Positions 18,379-27,258 of a stretch of 64,000 bases of DNA are shown in pieces. Below the pieces are notes generated by a model that saw nothing but the letters and a program-made list of their open reading frames with translations, was not told where the DNA came from and searched no databases. Source of the DNA: Nonomuraea soli (GTDB taxonomy: Bacteria > Actinomycetota > Actinomycetes > Streptosporangiales > Streptosporangiaceae); NCBI RefSeq assembly GCF_013761175.1, contig NZ_JACDUR010000001.1, positions 1,116,001-1,180,000 on the forward strand, read 5' to 3'. Each line of letters begins with the position of its first letter. Position 1 is the stretch's first letter. Both the position numbers and the translations under genes were made by a program.

Positions 18379-18764
18379 AGCGATCGGGCAACCGGGTCTT
18401 CTCCGGTGGAGTGTGGGAAGAGCGTTACGGCTATGCCAGGGCGGTGGTGGCCGGGCCGCGCGTGGTGGTCTCCGGCTGCACGGCGACCGTCGACGGCGAG
18501 GTGCAGCACGTCGGCGACGCCTACCAGCAGTCGCTGACGGCCATCGACATCGCCCTGCAAGCCGTCCAGGTGGCCGGGCAGGGTGCCGAGGACGTGGTCA
18601 TGGTCCGTTACTACGTGGTCGACGACCGGGCCTTCGACGAGTTCGGCCGGGCCTTCTTCGAGGTGTTCGGCAAGGTGCGCCCGGCGTGCACGGGTTTGCG
18701 CGTGGCCGGGCTGGTCGACCCGCGCATGCTGGTCGAGGTGGAGATCGAGGCGTACAAGATATGA
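18375..18764 (+). CDS. RidA/YjgF family enamine-imine deaminase-like protein
   Basis: 129 residues; typical RidA fold with [11 protein letters not shown] near the N-terminus and [12 protein letters not shown] near the end, holding the Arg that binds the carboxylate in active RidA proteins. Members hydrolyse reactive enamines released by PLP enzymes. Both ends overlap neighbours by ATGA (priA and hisF), so it is an integral part of the his operon. Whether it deaminates enamines or has a his-specific role is not shown by sequence. Confidence 0.88.
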   Translation: MKRSGNRVFSGGVWEERYGYARAVVAGPRVVVSGCTATVDGEVQHVGDAYQQSLTAIDIALQAVQVAGQGAEDVVMVRYYVVDDRAFDEFGRAFFEVFGKVRPACTGLRVAGLVDPRMLVEVEIEAYKI

Positions 18765-19522
18765 CAGTCGCCGTCAGGGTCATTCCCTGCCTGGACGTGG
18801 ACGCCGGCCGCGTGGTCAAGGGCGTCAACTTCGAGAACCTCCGCGACGCCGGAGACCCGGTGGAGCTGGCCCGCCGCTACGACGAGGAGGGCGCCGACGA
18901 GCTGACCTTCCTCGACATCACCGCCTCGTCGGGCGAGCGCGAGACCATGCTCGACGTGGTCAGGCGTACGGCGGAGCAGGTGTTCATCCCGCTCACCGTG
19001 GGCGGGGGCGTGCGCTCCACCGACGACGTCAACCGGCTGCTGCGGGCGGGCGCCGACAAGGTGGGCGTCAACACCGCGGCCATCGCCAGGCCCGAGCTGC
19101 TCACCGAGGCGTCGCGGCGTTTCGGCGCCCAGTGCATCGTGCTGTCGGTCGACGCCCGCCGCGCTCCCGGCACCCCGTCGGGGTTCGAGGTCACCACGCA
19201 CGGCGGCCGCCGGGGCACCGGCATCGACGCCGTCGAGTGGGCCGCGCGCGGCGAGGAACTGGGGGTGGGCGAGATCCTGCTCAACTCCATGGACGGCGAC
19301 GGCACGCTCGACGGCTACGACCTGGAGATGATCAGGGCCGTACGGCAGGCGGTCAGGGTGCCGGTGATCGCCAGCGGGGGAGCGGGCAGGCTCGACGACT
19401 TCCCGCCGGCGATCGAGGCCGGCGCGGACGCGGTGCTGGCGGCCAGCGTCTTCCACTTCGGCACCTTGAAGATCGGCGAGGTGAAAGACTCCCTGAGGTC
19501 GGCCGGGAACCCCGTCCGCTAG
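18761..19522 (+). CDS. hisF: Imidazole glycerol phosphate synthase, cyclase subunit
   Basis: Uses PRFAR and ammonia from HisH to give IGP and AICAR. 253-residue TIM barrel: [14 protein letters not shown] carries the first catalytic Asp, and L-S-V-D-A-R-R the second. G-G-G-V-R-S and A-S-G-G-A-G-R are phosphate-binding loops. It is the last gene of the his operon. Its stop overlaps the convergent glutamine synthetase-like gene by 4 bases, so no classical terminator fits between them. Confidence 0.97.
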   Translation: MTVAVRVIPCLDVDAGRVVKGVNFENLRDAGDPVELARRYDEEGADELTFLDITASSGERETMLDVVRRTAEQVFIPLTVGGGVRSTDDVNRLLRAGADKVGVNTAAIARPELLTEASRRFGAQCIVLSVDARRAPGTPSGFEVTTHGGRRGTGIDAVEWAARGEELGVGEILLNSMDGDGTLDGYDLEMIRAVRQAVRVPVIASGGAGRLDDFPPAIEAGADAVLAASVFHFGTLKIGEVKDSLRSAGNPVR

Positions 19523-20883
19523 AAGACCCGCAGGTGGTGGAAGAGCTCGTAGGCGGTGTCCTTCTGCTTGAAGGCCGCCGCCTCCGACCGTTTGACGGCC
19601 AGGTACGCCCGGGTGCGCAGCGGTCCGAGCGCCCGCGTCAGCACCTCGTCGCGTTCCAGCGCGTCGAGCGCCTCCTCCAGCGATGACGGCAGCCGGGGGT
19701 AGCGGTCGGGCACGGTGTCGGGATCGACGGTGGCCGGCTCGCCGGGATCGAGCTTGCGCCGGATGCCGTCGAGGCCGGCGTGGATGACCGCGCCCAGCGC
19801 CAGGTAGGGGTTGGCCGAGGAGTCCGACGGCTTGAGCTCCAGGTTCGGCTCGCCCGACTCGCCCAGCGGCGAGCACACCCGCACGGCCGCCTCGCGGTTG
19901 TCGGGACCGTGACAGACGTAGGCGCTCGACCACATGCGCGGCGCCAGCCGCCGGAAACTGTTGACGCTCCCGCAGGTGAGCGCCGTGAGCGCGGGCAGGT
20001 GTTCGAGGAGCCCGCCGATGAACCACTCGCGCACCTCCTCGGAGCCGCCGAAGACGTTGCGGTCGTCACGCCAGAGCGACAGGTGCAGGTGCGCGCCGTT
20101 GCCCGCCTGGTCGGCCAGGGGCTTGGGCGCCAGGGAGGCCCACATCGCCATGCGCAGCGCCACGCCGCGCACCGTCTCGCGGTAGAGCACGTGGTTGTCG
20201 GCCGCGCGCAGGGCCGGCGCGTGCCGTACGGACAGTTCCTGCTGGCCGGGGCCGAGTTCGGGGTGGTAGTGCTCGACGCGCAGGCCCTGCGACTCCAGGG
20301 CGCGGATGAGCTTGATCGTGTAGTCGTGGGCGGTGTCGAAGCCCAGCCCCGCGTAGCAGAGCGTGTCGTCGAGCGGCACCAGCCGGTCGGGGCCGCCGTC
20401 GGGTGAGGGCAGGCGGCGGCCCAGCGTGAACTCCGGCTCGAACGCCGCCACCAGGGTGTAACCCTCGTCGGCGAGGGTGGCCACGGCGTCCTTGAGGAAG
20501 GTGCGCGGGCACGCCTCCCATGGCGAGCCGTCGGGCTGACGCAGATCGGCCATCATGGCGGCGGCGCCAGGAGAGTAAGGGAGAGGGACGAAGGTGGACG
20601 GGTCGGGTACGAGCCGTACCTCGCCCACCGGGCCCAGCTGCTCGACCTGCTGGAGCTGGTCGAGCATGTTCATCGCCATCATGGCCACGGTGTGCCCGAT
20701 GCCGGTGTCGAGCCGCTCTGCCAGCCGCGAACGTGACGCCGCCTTACCGCGGATGACTCCGCCGTGGTCGGCGTAGAGAAAGCGGATCAGCTCGACGCCC
20801 TCGATCTCAGCACGTTCGAGAATACGCTGGGCGGCTGGATCAGGCTGCTTGAGCTTGGTGACGCGCTGGCGATCTCTCATCAT
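19519..20883 (-). CDS. Glutamine synthetase-family ligase (non-canonical, GlnA2/3/4-like)
   Basis: 454 residues with the ATP-dependent ligase core. Metal ligands lie in F-E-P-E-F and in [20 protein letters not shown] marks the ATP/glutamate region, [10 protein letters not shown] the Arg region, and [10 protein letters not shown] the C-terminal motif. The canonical adenylylation-loop Tyr motif is not evident. In actinobacteria such paralogues often ligate glutamate to polyamines or ethanolamine rather than ammonia. The presence of a polyamine synthase 38 kb away makes that attractive but unproven. Confidence 0.85.
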   Translation of the reverse strand: MMRDRQRVTKLKQPDPAAQRILERAEIEGVELIRFLYADHGGVIRGKAASRSRLAERLDTGIGHTVAMMAMNMLDQLQQVEQLGPVGEVRLVPDPSTFVPLPYSPGAAAMMADLRQPDGSPWEACPRTFLKDAVATLADEGYTLVAAFEPEFTLGRRLPSPDGGPDRLVPLDDTLCYAGLGFDTAHDYTIKLIRALESQGLRVEHYHPELGPGQQELSVRHAPALRAADNHVLYRETVRGVALRMAMWASLAPKPLADQAGNGAHLHLSLWRDDRNVFGGSEEVREWFIGGLLEHLPALTALTCGSVNSFRRLAPRMWSSAYVCHGPDNREAAVRVCSPLGESGEPNLELKPSDSSANPYLALGAVIHAGLDGIRRKLDPGEPATVDPDTVPDRYPRLPSSLEEALDALERDEVLTRALGPLRTRAYLAVKRSEAAAFKQKDTAYELFHHLRVF

Positions 20884-20919
20884 GTCTGCGTAACACGAAC
20901 CGCCGGCGCGGGGAAGCTG

Positions 20920-21081
20920 TCACCTGATAACGCTGGTAAAGAATGTCGCAAGCTGGTTGGCGCCGGTGATGATGCCACCGAATACACCGTTCACCGCGTC
21001 GGCAGCTTCGGCCGGGCGGGTGAACAGGTAGAAGACCACGAACGCCACAGCAACGTATGTGACGATCTTCTTGACCTGCAT
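20920..21081 (-). CDS. 53-residue single-pass membrane protein, conserved in actinobacteria
   Basis: ATG 21081 has GGGAGG at 21088-21093 (spacing 6), and a TATACA -10 lies on the minus strand at 21112-21117, so the signals are unusually complete. The peptide starts M-Q-V-K-K-I-V-T-Y-V. It has one helix (5-20), then F-T-R-P-A-E-A-A-D-A-V and an amphipathic tail ending T-F-F-T-S-V-I-R. I recall similar Lys-Lys-Ile...Phe-Thr-x-Pro small proteins across actinomycetes, function unknown. It is too short for routine gene calling and lies alone between two operons. Confidence 0.72.
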   Translation of the reverse strand: MQVKKIVTYVAVAFVVFYLFTRPAEAADAVNGVFGGIITGANQLATFFTSVIR

Positions 21082-21167
21082 GGGGGGCCTCCCGCAGTCA
21101 GTTCCCAGCCGTGTATACCCATCAAGCTTCAGGACGATGTATTGATCTTAACGGGACGGAGCGATTT

Positions 21168-21638
21168 CTAGGCCATGCTACGACCAACGGGTCTGACCGG
21201 CGTGGCGCTTGGCGGCCTTTTTCTCAGGTACGGCAGGCGCACGAGCAGGTAGAGGGGCAGGGCGAGGGGCGACAGCAGAATCGTGAAGATCAGCAGCGGG
21301 GCCATGAGGAAGGGGTTTATGCCCAGCTCGCGACTGTCGAGATAGATCCACCGGCCCAGGAACAGGTCCCAGGCGAGGATCTGGGCCCACAGGGCGGTGA
21401 GTGCTTCCGGGTCGGAGACCAGGCGCTGCACGCCTTCGAGAGTGGGATTGCTCACGGCCGTCCAGAACTCCGGAAGAATCGGGACGAGGAGCACGATCTC
21501 CACCGCGACGGTCGGCAGGACGATGTACGGCGTGGCCATGACCGCCCGGGTGACCCGCCATCCCGGCGCCACGATCATCAGCGCCCAGAACGGCGCGGCC
21601 ACGTAGAAGGCGAGCTGGAACAGGGTCGCGGTGCTCAT
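21168..21638 (-). CDS. ABA4-like membrane protein (DUF4281)
   Basis: 156 residues with four helices. The signature A-W-D-L-F-L-G-R-W-I-Y-L-D-S-R is that of the ABA DEFICIENT 4-like family, plant members of which take part in neoxanthin synthesis; the bacterial role is unknown. ATG 21638 overlaps the stop of the upstream 307-residue membrane protein (ATGA), so the two are coupled. The pair is divergent from a MerR regulator. The last 20 residues are basic and cytoplasmic. Confidence 0.8.
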   Translation of the reverse strand: MSTATLFQLAFYVAAPFWALMIVAPGWRVTRAVMATPYIVLPTVAVEIVLLVPILPEFWTAVSNPTLEGVQRLVSDPEALTALWAQILAWDLFLGRWIYLDSRELGINPFLMAPLLIFTILLSPLALPLYLLVRLPYLRKRPPSATPVRPVGRSMA

Positions 21639-22558
21639 CGGTGGCTCTCCGTCTTCGGGGTCGCGGTGTTCGCTGCGGCCTTCTCCGTCTTCTTCAGGCC
21701 GGCGACGATCGCGCCGAGCGTCACGACCAGCAGGACACCGAGGGCCGACAGGGTCAGCCCGTCGGGCTGGAGCAGCGGCTGGCCGCGCAGGGCCTGCCAG
21801 GTGGCCAGCGCCAGCAGCCCGGTGTAGAAGCCGCCCGCGATGAGGACCAGGCGCAGCCGTACGGTCTCGGAGGCGACGATCAGGGCCAGGCCCATGGCCA
21901 GCAGGGGCATCAGCTGCAGCCCGTGCATGCCGACGAAGTGGGGGATGCGCAGGTCGCCTCCGGTGGTGCTCCAGCCGACCAGGGGCAGTCCTGGGCCGCC
22001 GTCCGGCACGCCGACGCTGTGGGCGCCGGCGATGCCCTCGGGGAAGTCGGTGCCCAGCACGGGGAAGGCCATCAGGGCGCCGAGCCCGATGCCGACGGTG
22101 GAGATGACCAGCCCGAGCCGGATCGCCCAGGTGCTGACCGGGTCGGCCTGCCGCTCGATGAGCACCAGCGCGGCGGCGATGACCTGCGCGAACAGCAGGA
22201 CCCCGATGGTGATGCCCATCAGTGCCCAGATGGTGGCGTCGAGCGGCGTCGACTCGTTGAAGTGGCTGCGGTGCACGCGGGCCGCCTGGTAGACGATCAG
22301 GCCGACCTCGATGACGCCGAACACGGCCATGACGGTGCCCGACCACCAGGCCGTGCGGGTGGCGCGGTGGCGCAGGGAGAACAGCCAGGCCCAGGTGAGG
22401 AAGTACAGGGAGAAGGAGACGGTGAACTTCAGCGGCTTGGCCCATAACGGCATGCCGTCGAGCTGCCTGCCGTCCGCTAAGTAGAGGACCAGGAAGGCGG
22501 CGGCGGCCAGGGCCATCAGCGCCGTCGCCGCCATCAGGGGCTTGTGCCACGTTCTCAT
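21635..22558 (-). CDS. Eight-helix membrane protein of unknown function
   Basis: 307 residues with about eight hydrophobic segments. Conserved-looking polar residues lie in or near helices: W-A-K-P-L-K-F at 39-45, H-F-N-E-S-T near 101 and I-P-H-F-V-G-M-H-G-L-Q-L in the second half, where paired His residues could bind metal or haem. I do not recognise the family. A GAGGACAG Shine-Dalgarno precedes ATG 22558. It is coupled to the ABA4-like gene and its promoter region contains a MerR-type operator. Confidence 0.72.
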   Translation of the reverse strand: MRTWHKPLMAATALMALAAAAFLVLYLADGRQLDGMPLWAKPLKFTVSFSLYFLTWAWLFSLRHRATRTAWWSGTVMAVFGVIEVGLIVYQAARVHRSHFNESTPLDATIWALMGITIGVLLFAQVIAAALVLIERQADPVSTWAIRLGLVISTVGIGLGALMAFPVLGTDFPEGIAGAHSVGVPDGGPGLPLVGWSTTGGDLRIPHFVGMHGLQLMPLLAMGLALIVASETVRLRLVLIAGGFYTGLLALATWQALRGQPLLQPDGLTLSALGVLLVVTLGAIVAGLKKTEKAAANTATPKTESHR

Positions 22559-22575
22559 GAGCTGTCCTCATTTAT

Positions 22576-22621
22576 GGATAGTGGATAGTGCTACTTACTA
22601 CTATCTATAGCTAAGCTATCC
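22576..22621. promoter_or_regulatory. AT-rich MerR-type operator between divergent genes
   Basis: An AT-rich island in this GC-rich genome. GGATAGT occurs twice in tandem (22576-22589). ACTATC at 22600-22605 is its inverse across a 10-base spacer, and CTATCC at 22616-22621 is a second inverted copy. The arrangement lies between the divergent membrane-protein and MerR genes and suits autoregulation of both. Confidence 0.6.
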
Positions 22622-22647
22622 AAGGAGCGCAAGAGGAGAGTGAAGCT

Positions 22648-23298
22648 GTGCGGATGGCCGAGCTGAGCGCGGCGACCGGGGTGCCCGTTCCGACGATCAA
22701 GTACTACGTCCGTGAAGGCCTCGTGCCCGCGGGCCGCCCCACGGGCCGCAACCAGGCCGACTACGACGACGGGCACGTGCGCAGGCTCAAGCTCGTGCGC
22801 TCGCTGAGCGAGTACGGCGGGCTGTCGATCGCGGTGATGCGCGACCTGATGCAACGGCTCGACAACCCGGAGGAGCACGACTTCGACCTGCTCGGCGCCG
22901 CCCAGAAGACCATCACCGAGCACCGCGAGGCGTCACCGGGGACCGACAGGGACCAGGCCGAACAGGAGCTCGCCGAGCTCGTCGCCCGGCGCGGCTGGCG
23001 CTGGGAGCCCCACCACCCCGCCACGCGCACCGCCATCGGCATCCTGGCCAGCCTGCACGAGGTGGGTCGCGACGACATGGTCGAGGTGCTCGACTCGTAC
23101 GCCGCGGCGGCGGAGCTGATCGCGGAGACGGACATCCGGCTGCTCGGCGACGACCTGACCGACCGGGAGCGCGCGGTGGAGATCGTGGTGATCGGGACGG
23201 CGGTGGGCGACACGCTGATCGCGGCGCTGCGCCGCATCGCCCAGGCCACGCTGGCGCGCCGCACCTACCCGGCGGAGCGGGCCGGCCAGAGCCGCTGA
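22648..23298 (+). CDS. MerR-family transcriptional regulator
   Basis: 216 residues. The N-terminal winged helix reads M-A-E-L-S-A-A-T-G-V-P-V-P-T-I-K-Y-Y-V-R-E-G-L, followed by a dimerisation helix. The C-terminal domain is all-helical, Ala/Glu-rich and of the TetR-like/TipA-like size class. It has no Cys cluster for metal sensing. GTG 22648 has AGAGGAG at 22632-22638. It is divergent from the two-gene membrane operon, with shared inverted GGATAG repeats between them. Confidence 0.88.
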   Translation: MRMAELSAATGVPVPTIKYYVREGLVPAGRPTGRNQADYDDGHVRRLKLVRSLSEYGGLSIAVMRDLMQRLDNPEEHDFDLLGAAQKTITEHREASPGTDRDQAEQELAELVARRGWRWEPHHPATRTAIGILASLHEVGRDDMVEVLDSYAAAAELIAETDIRLLGDDLTDRERAVEIVVIGTAVGDTLIAALRRIAQATLARRTYPAERAGQSR

Positions 23299-23331
23299 CG
23301 CGCACGCCCCGCTAGGGGCCGCCGGCGCGGG

Positions 23332-24591
23332 TCAGTCGCCGGCGACCCTGATCACCCCGAACTCGCCGTCGAACCCCGGCTCCCGGCCGACCTGTCCGCG
23401 CCTCATCCGGACGACCGCCTCCGCCAGCTCGGGCGACTGCCCGGCCAGGACCTCACCCGGTAAGTCCCGCAGGATCACCAGTTCCGCCCCCAGTGCCGCG
23501 ACGAGCCGGTCGGCCTCCATGGCCACCTTCTTGCTCCTGGGCCCCACGCCGAGGATCTGGCCGAGCACCTCGGGCAGCGGGACGAGGTTGACGAACCCCG
23601 CCGCGCCGCGCGGCCGGCGGTCGGTGGGCTGGTCGGAGGGGCGGTCGGCGAGGTCCTCGACACGGCTCAGCACGCCGACCGTGAGCTTCCTGCCGCACAC
23701 CGGGCAGCGCCCGCCCAGCCGCCGCGTCTCCTCGGGCTCCAGCCGGACGCCGCACGCGCGGTGCCCGTCGACGTGGTACTTCCCGTGCTCGGGGAAGAAC
23801 TCGACGGTGCCCTCCAGGCCCTTGCCGGTGCGCATCGCCTCAAGGACGGCGAAGTAGTCGAGGTCGGTCTCGAAGAGGGTGCTCTCGCGGCCGACGATGG
23901 GCGGCGAGTGCGCGTCGGAGTAGCTGACCAGCCGGTAGCGGTCGAGTGCCGACACCCGCCGGTTCATGGCCGGGTCGCTCGACAGGCCCGTCTCCAGCGC
24001 GAAGATGTGCTCGCTCAGGTCGCCGAAGCACTCCTCGACGCTGTCGAAGCCGGACTTGGAGCCGAGGATGCCGAACCACGGAGTCCAGGCGTGGGCGGGG
24101 ACCAGGCAGGCGCCGGGCCCGCAGGCGAGGGTGATCTCCAGCAGGTCACGCGAGCTCAGCCCGACCGTGGGGCGGCCGTCGACGCTCAGGTCGGCGACCT
24201 TGGCCAGCTCCCTGTTGAAGCGCTCGACCTGGTCGAAGCCGGCCAGGTGCACCAGGTGGTGGATCTTGCGCGAGCGCCCGCCCTGCCGGTAGACGGCCGA
24301 GACCTCGACCGACAGCAGGTAGCGCACGGGCGCCTCGGCGACCGAGGCGGGCAGCGGCGCCGACGCCTCGCGGTCGATCTCGTCGCGCAGCCTGAACAGG
24401 CCGGGCTCGGCGGGTTCGAGCGAGGTCCTCAGCTGCTCCAGCCAGGCCGGGTGGGTGAAGTCGCCGGTGCCCATCAGGGTGACGCCCTTGCGGCGTGCCG
24501 ACCTGGTCAGGTTGACCAGGTCGCTGTGGCGGCTGCAGGCGTAGGCGTACCTGGAGTGCATGTGCAGGTCTGCGTGGAAGCGCACGGGCAC
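23332..24591 (-). CDS. Endonuclease Q (EndoQ) family PHP nuclease
   Basis: Known EndoQ proteins cut DNA 5' of deaminated bases (hypoxanthine, uracil, xanthine) and of abasic sites. 419 residues: a PHP domain with metal ligands His6, His10 and His12 (F-H-A-D-L-H-M-H-S), P-A-H-A-W-T-P-W-F-G in mid-protein and Y-S-D-A-H-S-P. A zinc-finger region follows, with H-V-D-G-H-R-A-C-G and C-P-V-C-G-R, then a helix-hairpin-helix-like tail around L-G-V-G-P-R-S-K-K-V. Length and order match archaeal and Bacillus EndoQ. It lies 35 bases after the sugar-importer operon, probably by chance of packing. Confidence 0.85.
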   Translation of the reverse strand: MPVRFHADLHMHSRYAYACSRHSDLVNLTRSARRKGVTLMGTGDFTHPAWLEQLRTSLEPAEPGLFRLRDEIDREASAPLPASVAEAPVRYLLSVEVSAVYRQGGRSRKIHHLVHLAGFDQVERFNRELAKVADLSVDGRPTVGLSSRDLLEITLACGPGACLVPAHAWTPWFGILGSKSGFDSVEECFGDLSEHIFALETGLSSDPAMNRRVSALDRYRLVSYSDAHSPPIVGRESTLFETDLDYFAVLEAMRTGKGLEGTVEFFPEHGKYHVDGHRACGVRLEPEETRRLGGRCPVCGRKLTVGVLSRVEDLADRPSDQPTDRRPRGAAGFVNLVPLPEVLGQILGVGPRSKKVAMEADRLVAALGAELVILRDLPGEVLAGQSPELAEAVVRMRRGQVGREPGFDGEFGVIRVAGD

Positions 24592-24626
24592 CTCCTGACC
24601 CGCTCAGGGCATACGAAACTCCGGGA

Positions 24627-25253
24627 TCACAACCCGATCGCGGCGTTGCGCAGCCGGGCGACCGCGTCGTCGTCGCCGACGTAGTCGACCCTGGCGTGCT
24701 TCTGGCGGCCGAAGCAGAACAGGATCAGCTCGCTCGCCGGTCCGCGCACCTCGACCTTAGGGCCCTCCGACGGCCCGGCCAGCGCGACCTGGCCGTCGTG
24801 GCGCAGCACGACCCCGACGGGGGCCTTGCGCAGCATGAGCTTGGCGCCCATGCTGACCCGCTTCCACATCAGCCGCTCGAGGTCGGCAGGCAACGCGCGG
24901 GGTTCCCACTCGGGCTGGGCGCGGCGCACGTCCTCGTGGTGGACGAACATCTCCAGCGTGTTGACCTGGGCGTCCAGGAACGACAGCAGGCCGTACAGCC
25001 CGCCGGGCTTGCGGACCATGGAGACGAGCTCGGGGAAGGGGTGCTTGGCCTTGAGCCCGCGCTGCACGGACGCGGTGTAGCCGGCCAGCGGCTTGATCGC
25101 GATGCCGCCGGCGGCGTCGAGCCGCCGCTCGCGCAGCACGAGGTGGGCGGCCAGGTCGTAGGCGGTCCAGCCCTCGCACAGGGTCGGCGCGTCGGGGCCG
25201 ACCCGGTCGAGCAGGTCGCACAGGGCGGTACGTTCGGCGCGGGCATGTGTCAC
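24627..25253 (-). CDS. TIGR03085-type DinB-like metal-binding protein
   Basis: 208 residues of the mycothiol-dependent maleylpyruvate isomerase/DinB helix-bundle fold. The N-terminal C-E-G-W-T-A-Y-D-L-A-A-H-L-V and V-H-H-E-D-V-R-R-A give the His metal ligands. Such proteins are numerous in actinomycetes, probably as thiol-dependent transferases. Its start overlaps the stop of the enolase-superfamily gene (ATGA), making it the last member of the seven-gene operon. Its substrate is not known. Confidence 0.85.
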   Translation of the reverse strand: MTHARAERTALCDLLDRVGPDAPTLCEGWTAYDLAAHLVLRERRLDAAGGIAIKPLAGYTASVQRGLKAKHPFPELVSMVRKPGGLYGLLSFLDAQVNTLEMFVHHEDVRRAQPEWEPRALPADLERLMWKRVSMGAKLMLRKAPVGVVLRHDGQVALAGPSEGPKVEVRGPASELILFCFGRQKHARVDYVGDDDAVARLRNAAIGL

Positions 25254-26344
25254 GGTCCCACCCTAGCCGCCCGCCTGATCCACTCCTCGTCCACCTCGAT
25301 CCCGAGGCCGGGGCCCGCGGGCACGTGCGCGACGGGGCCCTCGACGGCCAGGCCGCTCGCGTACGGGCTGGCCAGGAACTGGCGGCCGTTGAGATCGACC
25401 GGCGTGCCGAGGCCGAACGCGGCGAACAGGTGCAGGGAGGCGGCCAGCCCGATGTCGGACTCGGTCAGCCCCGACCCCCAGACGGCCAGCCCGCACGCCT
25501 CGGCGAGGTGGAGCTGGCGCAGCGCCAGGGTGAGGCCGCCGACGCGCTGCACCTTGGCCACGACGACGTCGACCGCGTTCATGCTGACGAACGTGGCCAG
25601 GTCGGTGGGGTGGCGCAGGCTCTCGTCCACGGCGATCGTGACCGGGCTCGCCTCGCGCAGGCGCCTGAGCCCGGCCAGGTCGTTGGCGGGCACGGGCTGC
25701 TCGAACACGGCGACGTCGAGCTCCTCCAGGCGGCGCGCCAGGCGCAGGGCGGCGTCGGCGGTGAAGGCCTGGTTGGCGTCGACCCAGACGACCGCCTCGG
25801 GAGCCGCCTGCCGTACGGCACGCACGGTCGTGAACGGGTCCTGGCCCGGCAGCCCGACCTTGACCTTGAAGTGGCGGTATCCGGCCGCCAGTCCCTCCTC
25901 CACCGAGCCGGGACCGGTGACGATCCAGGCCAGCTCGATGGTGTCGCGGCGGCGCTGCCCCCACAGCTCGCCCAGCGACAGACCGCGCGAGCGGGCGAGC
26001 GCGTCGTGGCAGGCGACGTCGATCGCCGCCCTTGCCAGGGGCATGCCGATGGAGTAGCCGCGGTTGAGCGTGCGGTCGAACAGCCGGACCAGGCCGTCGA
26101 GGTCCCACAGCGGACGGCCGAGGGCGGCCGGGGCGAGGTAGCCCTCGATCGAGGAGACGATCGACTCGGTGGTCTCGTAGGTCCAGGCCGGGATGGGTGT
26201 GGCCTCGCCCCAGCCGGCCGAGCCGTCGTCGGCGGTGACCTTGACCAGGACCCGCACCGGGTCGACCCGGCCGCCGGAGATCGCGAAGGGCCGCAGGGCG
26301 GGCAGGGGGACGGTGAAGGTCTCGATGCGGGCGATCAGTGCCAT
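25250..26344 (-). CDS. Enolase-superfamily enzyme (muconate lactonizing/dipeptide epimerase subgroup)
   Basis: 364 residues. The N-terminal capping domain is followed by a TIM barrel with K-V-K acid/base pair (H-F-K-V-K-V-G). Three Mg ligands are visible in V-D-A-N-Q-A-F, F-E-Q-P-V and V-D-E-S-L, with the opposite Lys in A-K-V-Q-R-V-G-G. The double-Lys arrangement marks the MLE subgroup (racemases, epimerases, cycloisomerases) rather than sugar-acid dehydratases with a His-Asp dyad. ATG 26344 overlaps the preceding dehydrogenase by 10 bases. Placement in a sugar-type importer operon suggests action on an imported acid or its derivative. Confidence 0.88.
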   Translation of the reverse strand: MALIARIETFTVPLPALRPFAISGGRVDPVRVLVKVTADDGSAGWGEATPIPAWTYETTESIVSSIEGYLAPAALGRPLWDLDGLVRLFDRTLNRGYSIGMPLARAAIDVACHDALARSRGLSLGELWGQRRRDTIELAWIVTGPGSVEEGLAAGYRHFKVKVGLPGQDPFTTVRAVRQAAPEAVVWVDANQAFTADAALRLARRLEELDVAVFEQPVPANDLAGLRRLREASPVTIAVDESLRHPTDLATFVSMNAVDVVVAKVQRVGGLTLALRQLHLAEACGLAVWGSGLTESDIGLAASLHLFAAFGLGTPVDLNGRQFLASPYASGLAVEGPVAHVPAGPGLGIEVDEEWIRRAARVGP

Positions 26345-27258
26345 TGGTCCTTGTCCACCACGTTCATGAGGGGCAGGCCGGCGGCGAACCGCCGGCAGTT
26401 CTCCAGGAGTACGGCGAAGCGGCGTTCGTCGGCGTGCGGCCCGGCTCCGGCCACGTGCGGCGTGATCAGTGCCCTGGACCACAGGGGATGGCCGTCGGGC
26501 AGCGGCTCGGTCTCGAAGACGTCGAGGGCGGCGCCTTTGAGCCGGCCGGAGTCCAGGGCGTCGACGAGGGCGTCGAGCCGGACCGTGGGGCCGCGGCCGA
26601 CGTTGACGAACAGCGCGCCCGCCCGCATGAGGGAGAAACGCCGCGCGTCGAACAGGCCCTCGGTGGCGGGGGTGTGGGGCACGGTGACGATCACCAGGTC
26701 GGCGTGGGGGAGCAGGCCGTCGAGCTCCTCCGGAGGGCCGAGGCGGGCGAACCCGGCGGGCGGGTCGCCGGTGCGGCGGGCGTCGACGCCCGTCACGCGG
26801 GTGCCGAAGGCGGCGAGCAGGCGCCCGATCTCGGTGCCGAGCGCGCCGACGCCGACCACCAGCGCCGTGCTCTCGCCCAGCGGCACCACCAAGGAGGGGT
26901 CCCAGTCGGGCTGCCAGCTCGTCGCCCTGGCATAGCGGGGGATCTGCCGGCACAGTGCCAGGACCAGGGCCATCGTGTGGGTGGCCACATGGTCGGTATA
27001 GGTGTCGCGCATGTTGGTGACGACCACCGGGTGCTCGACGAGCGCCCGGTGGTAGAAGCCGGGCGGCGGTCCCGCCTGGGGCGCCTGCAGCCAGCGCAGC
27101 CGCCCCGCCCTGGCCAGGTCGTTCTCGTCCAGCCCGCCGTACACCGCCTCGGCCTCGGCCAGGTCGGCGGTGAGCCGCACCCCGGCCGCCTCCAGCCGCG
27201 CGGGCCAGTCGGCGGGATGCGGGGCGAGCAGCATCAGGGGCCGGCCCGCCGTGCTCAC
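26335..27258 (-). CDS. D-isomer-specific 2-hydroxyacid dehydrogenase, first copy
   Basis: NAD(P)-dependent reduction or oxidation of 2-oxo/2-hydroxy acids. 307 residues with a Rossmann motif V-V-G-V-G-A-L-G-T-E-I-G and the catalytic Arg in V-N-V-G-R-G-P. The Glu is in D-V-F-E-T-E-P-L-P and the His in I-T-P-H-V-A-G. The GTG start overlaps the stop of the second copy (GTGA). The two proteins are only distantly alike and are unlikely to be a recent duplication, so they may handle different intermediates. Confidence 0.9.
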   Translation of the reverse strand: MSTAGRPLMLLAPHPADWPARLEAAGVRLTADLAEAEAVYGGLDENDLARAGRLRWLQAPQAGPPPGFYHRALVEHPVVVTNMRDTYTDHVATHTMALVLALCRQIPRYARATSWQPDWDPSLVVPLGESTALVVGVGALGTEIGRLLAAFGTRVTGVDARRTGDPPAGFARLGPPEELDGLLPHADLVIVTVPHTPATEGLFDARRFSLMRAGALFVNVGRGPTVRLDALVDALDSGRLKGAALDVFETEPLPDGHPLWSRALITPHVAGAGPHADERRFAVLLENCRRFAAGLPLMNVVDKDQWH

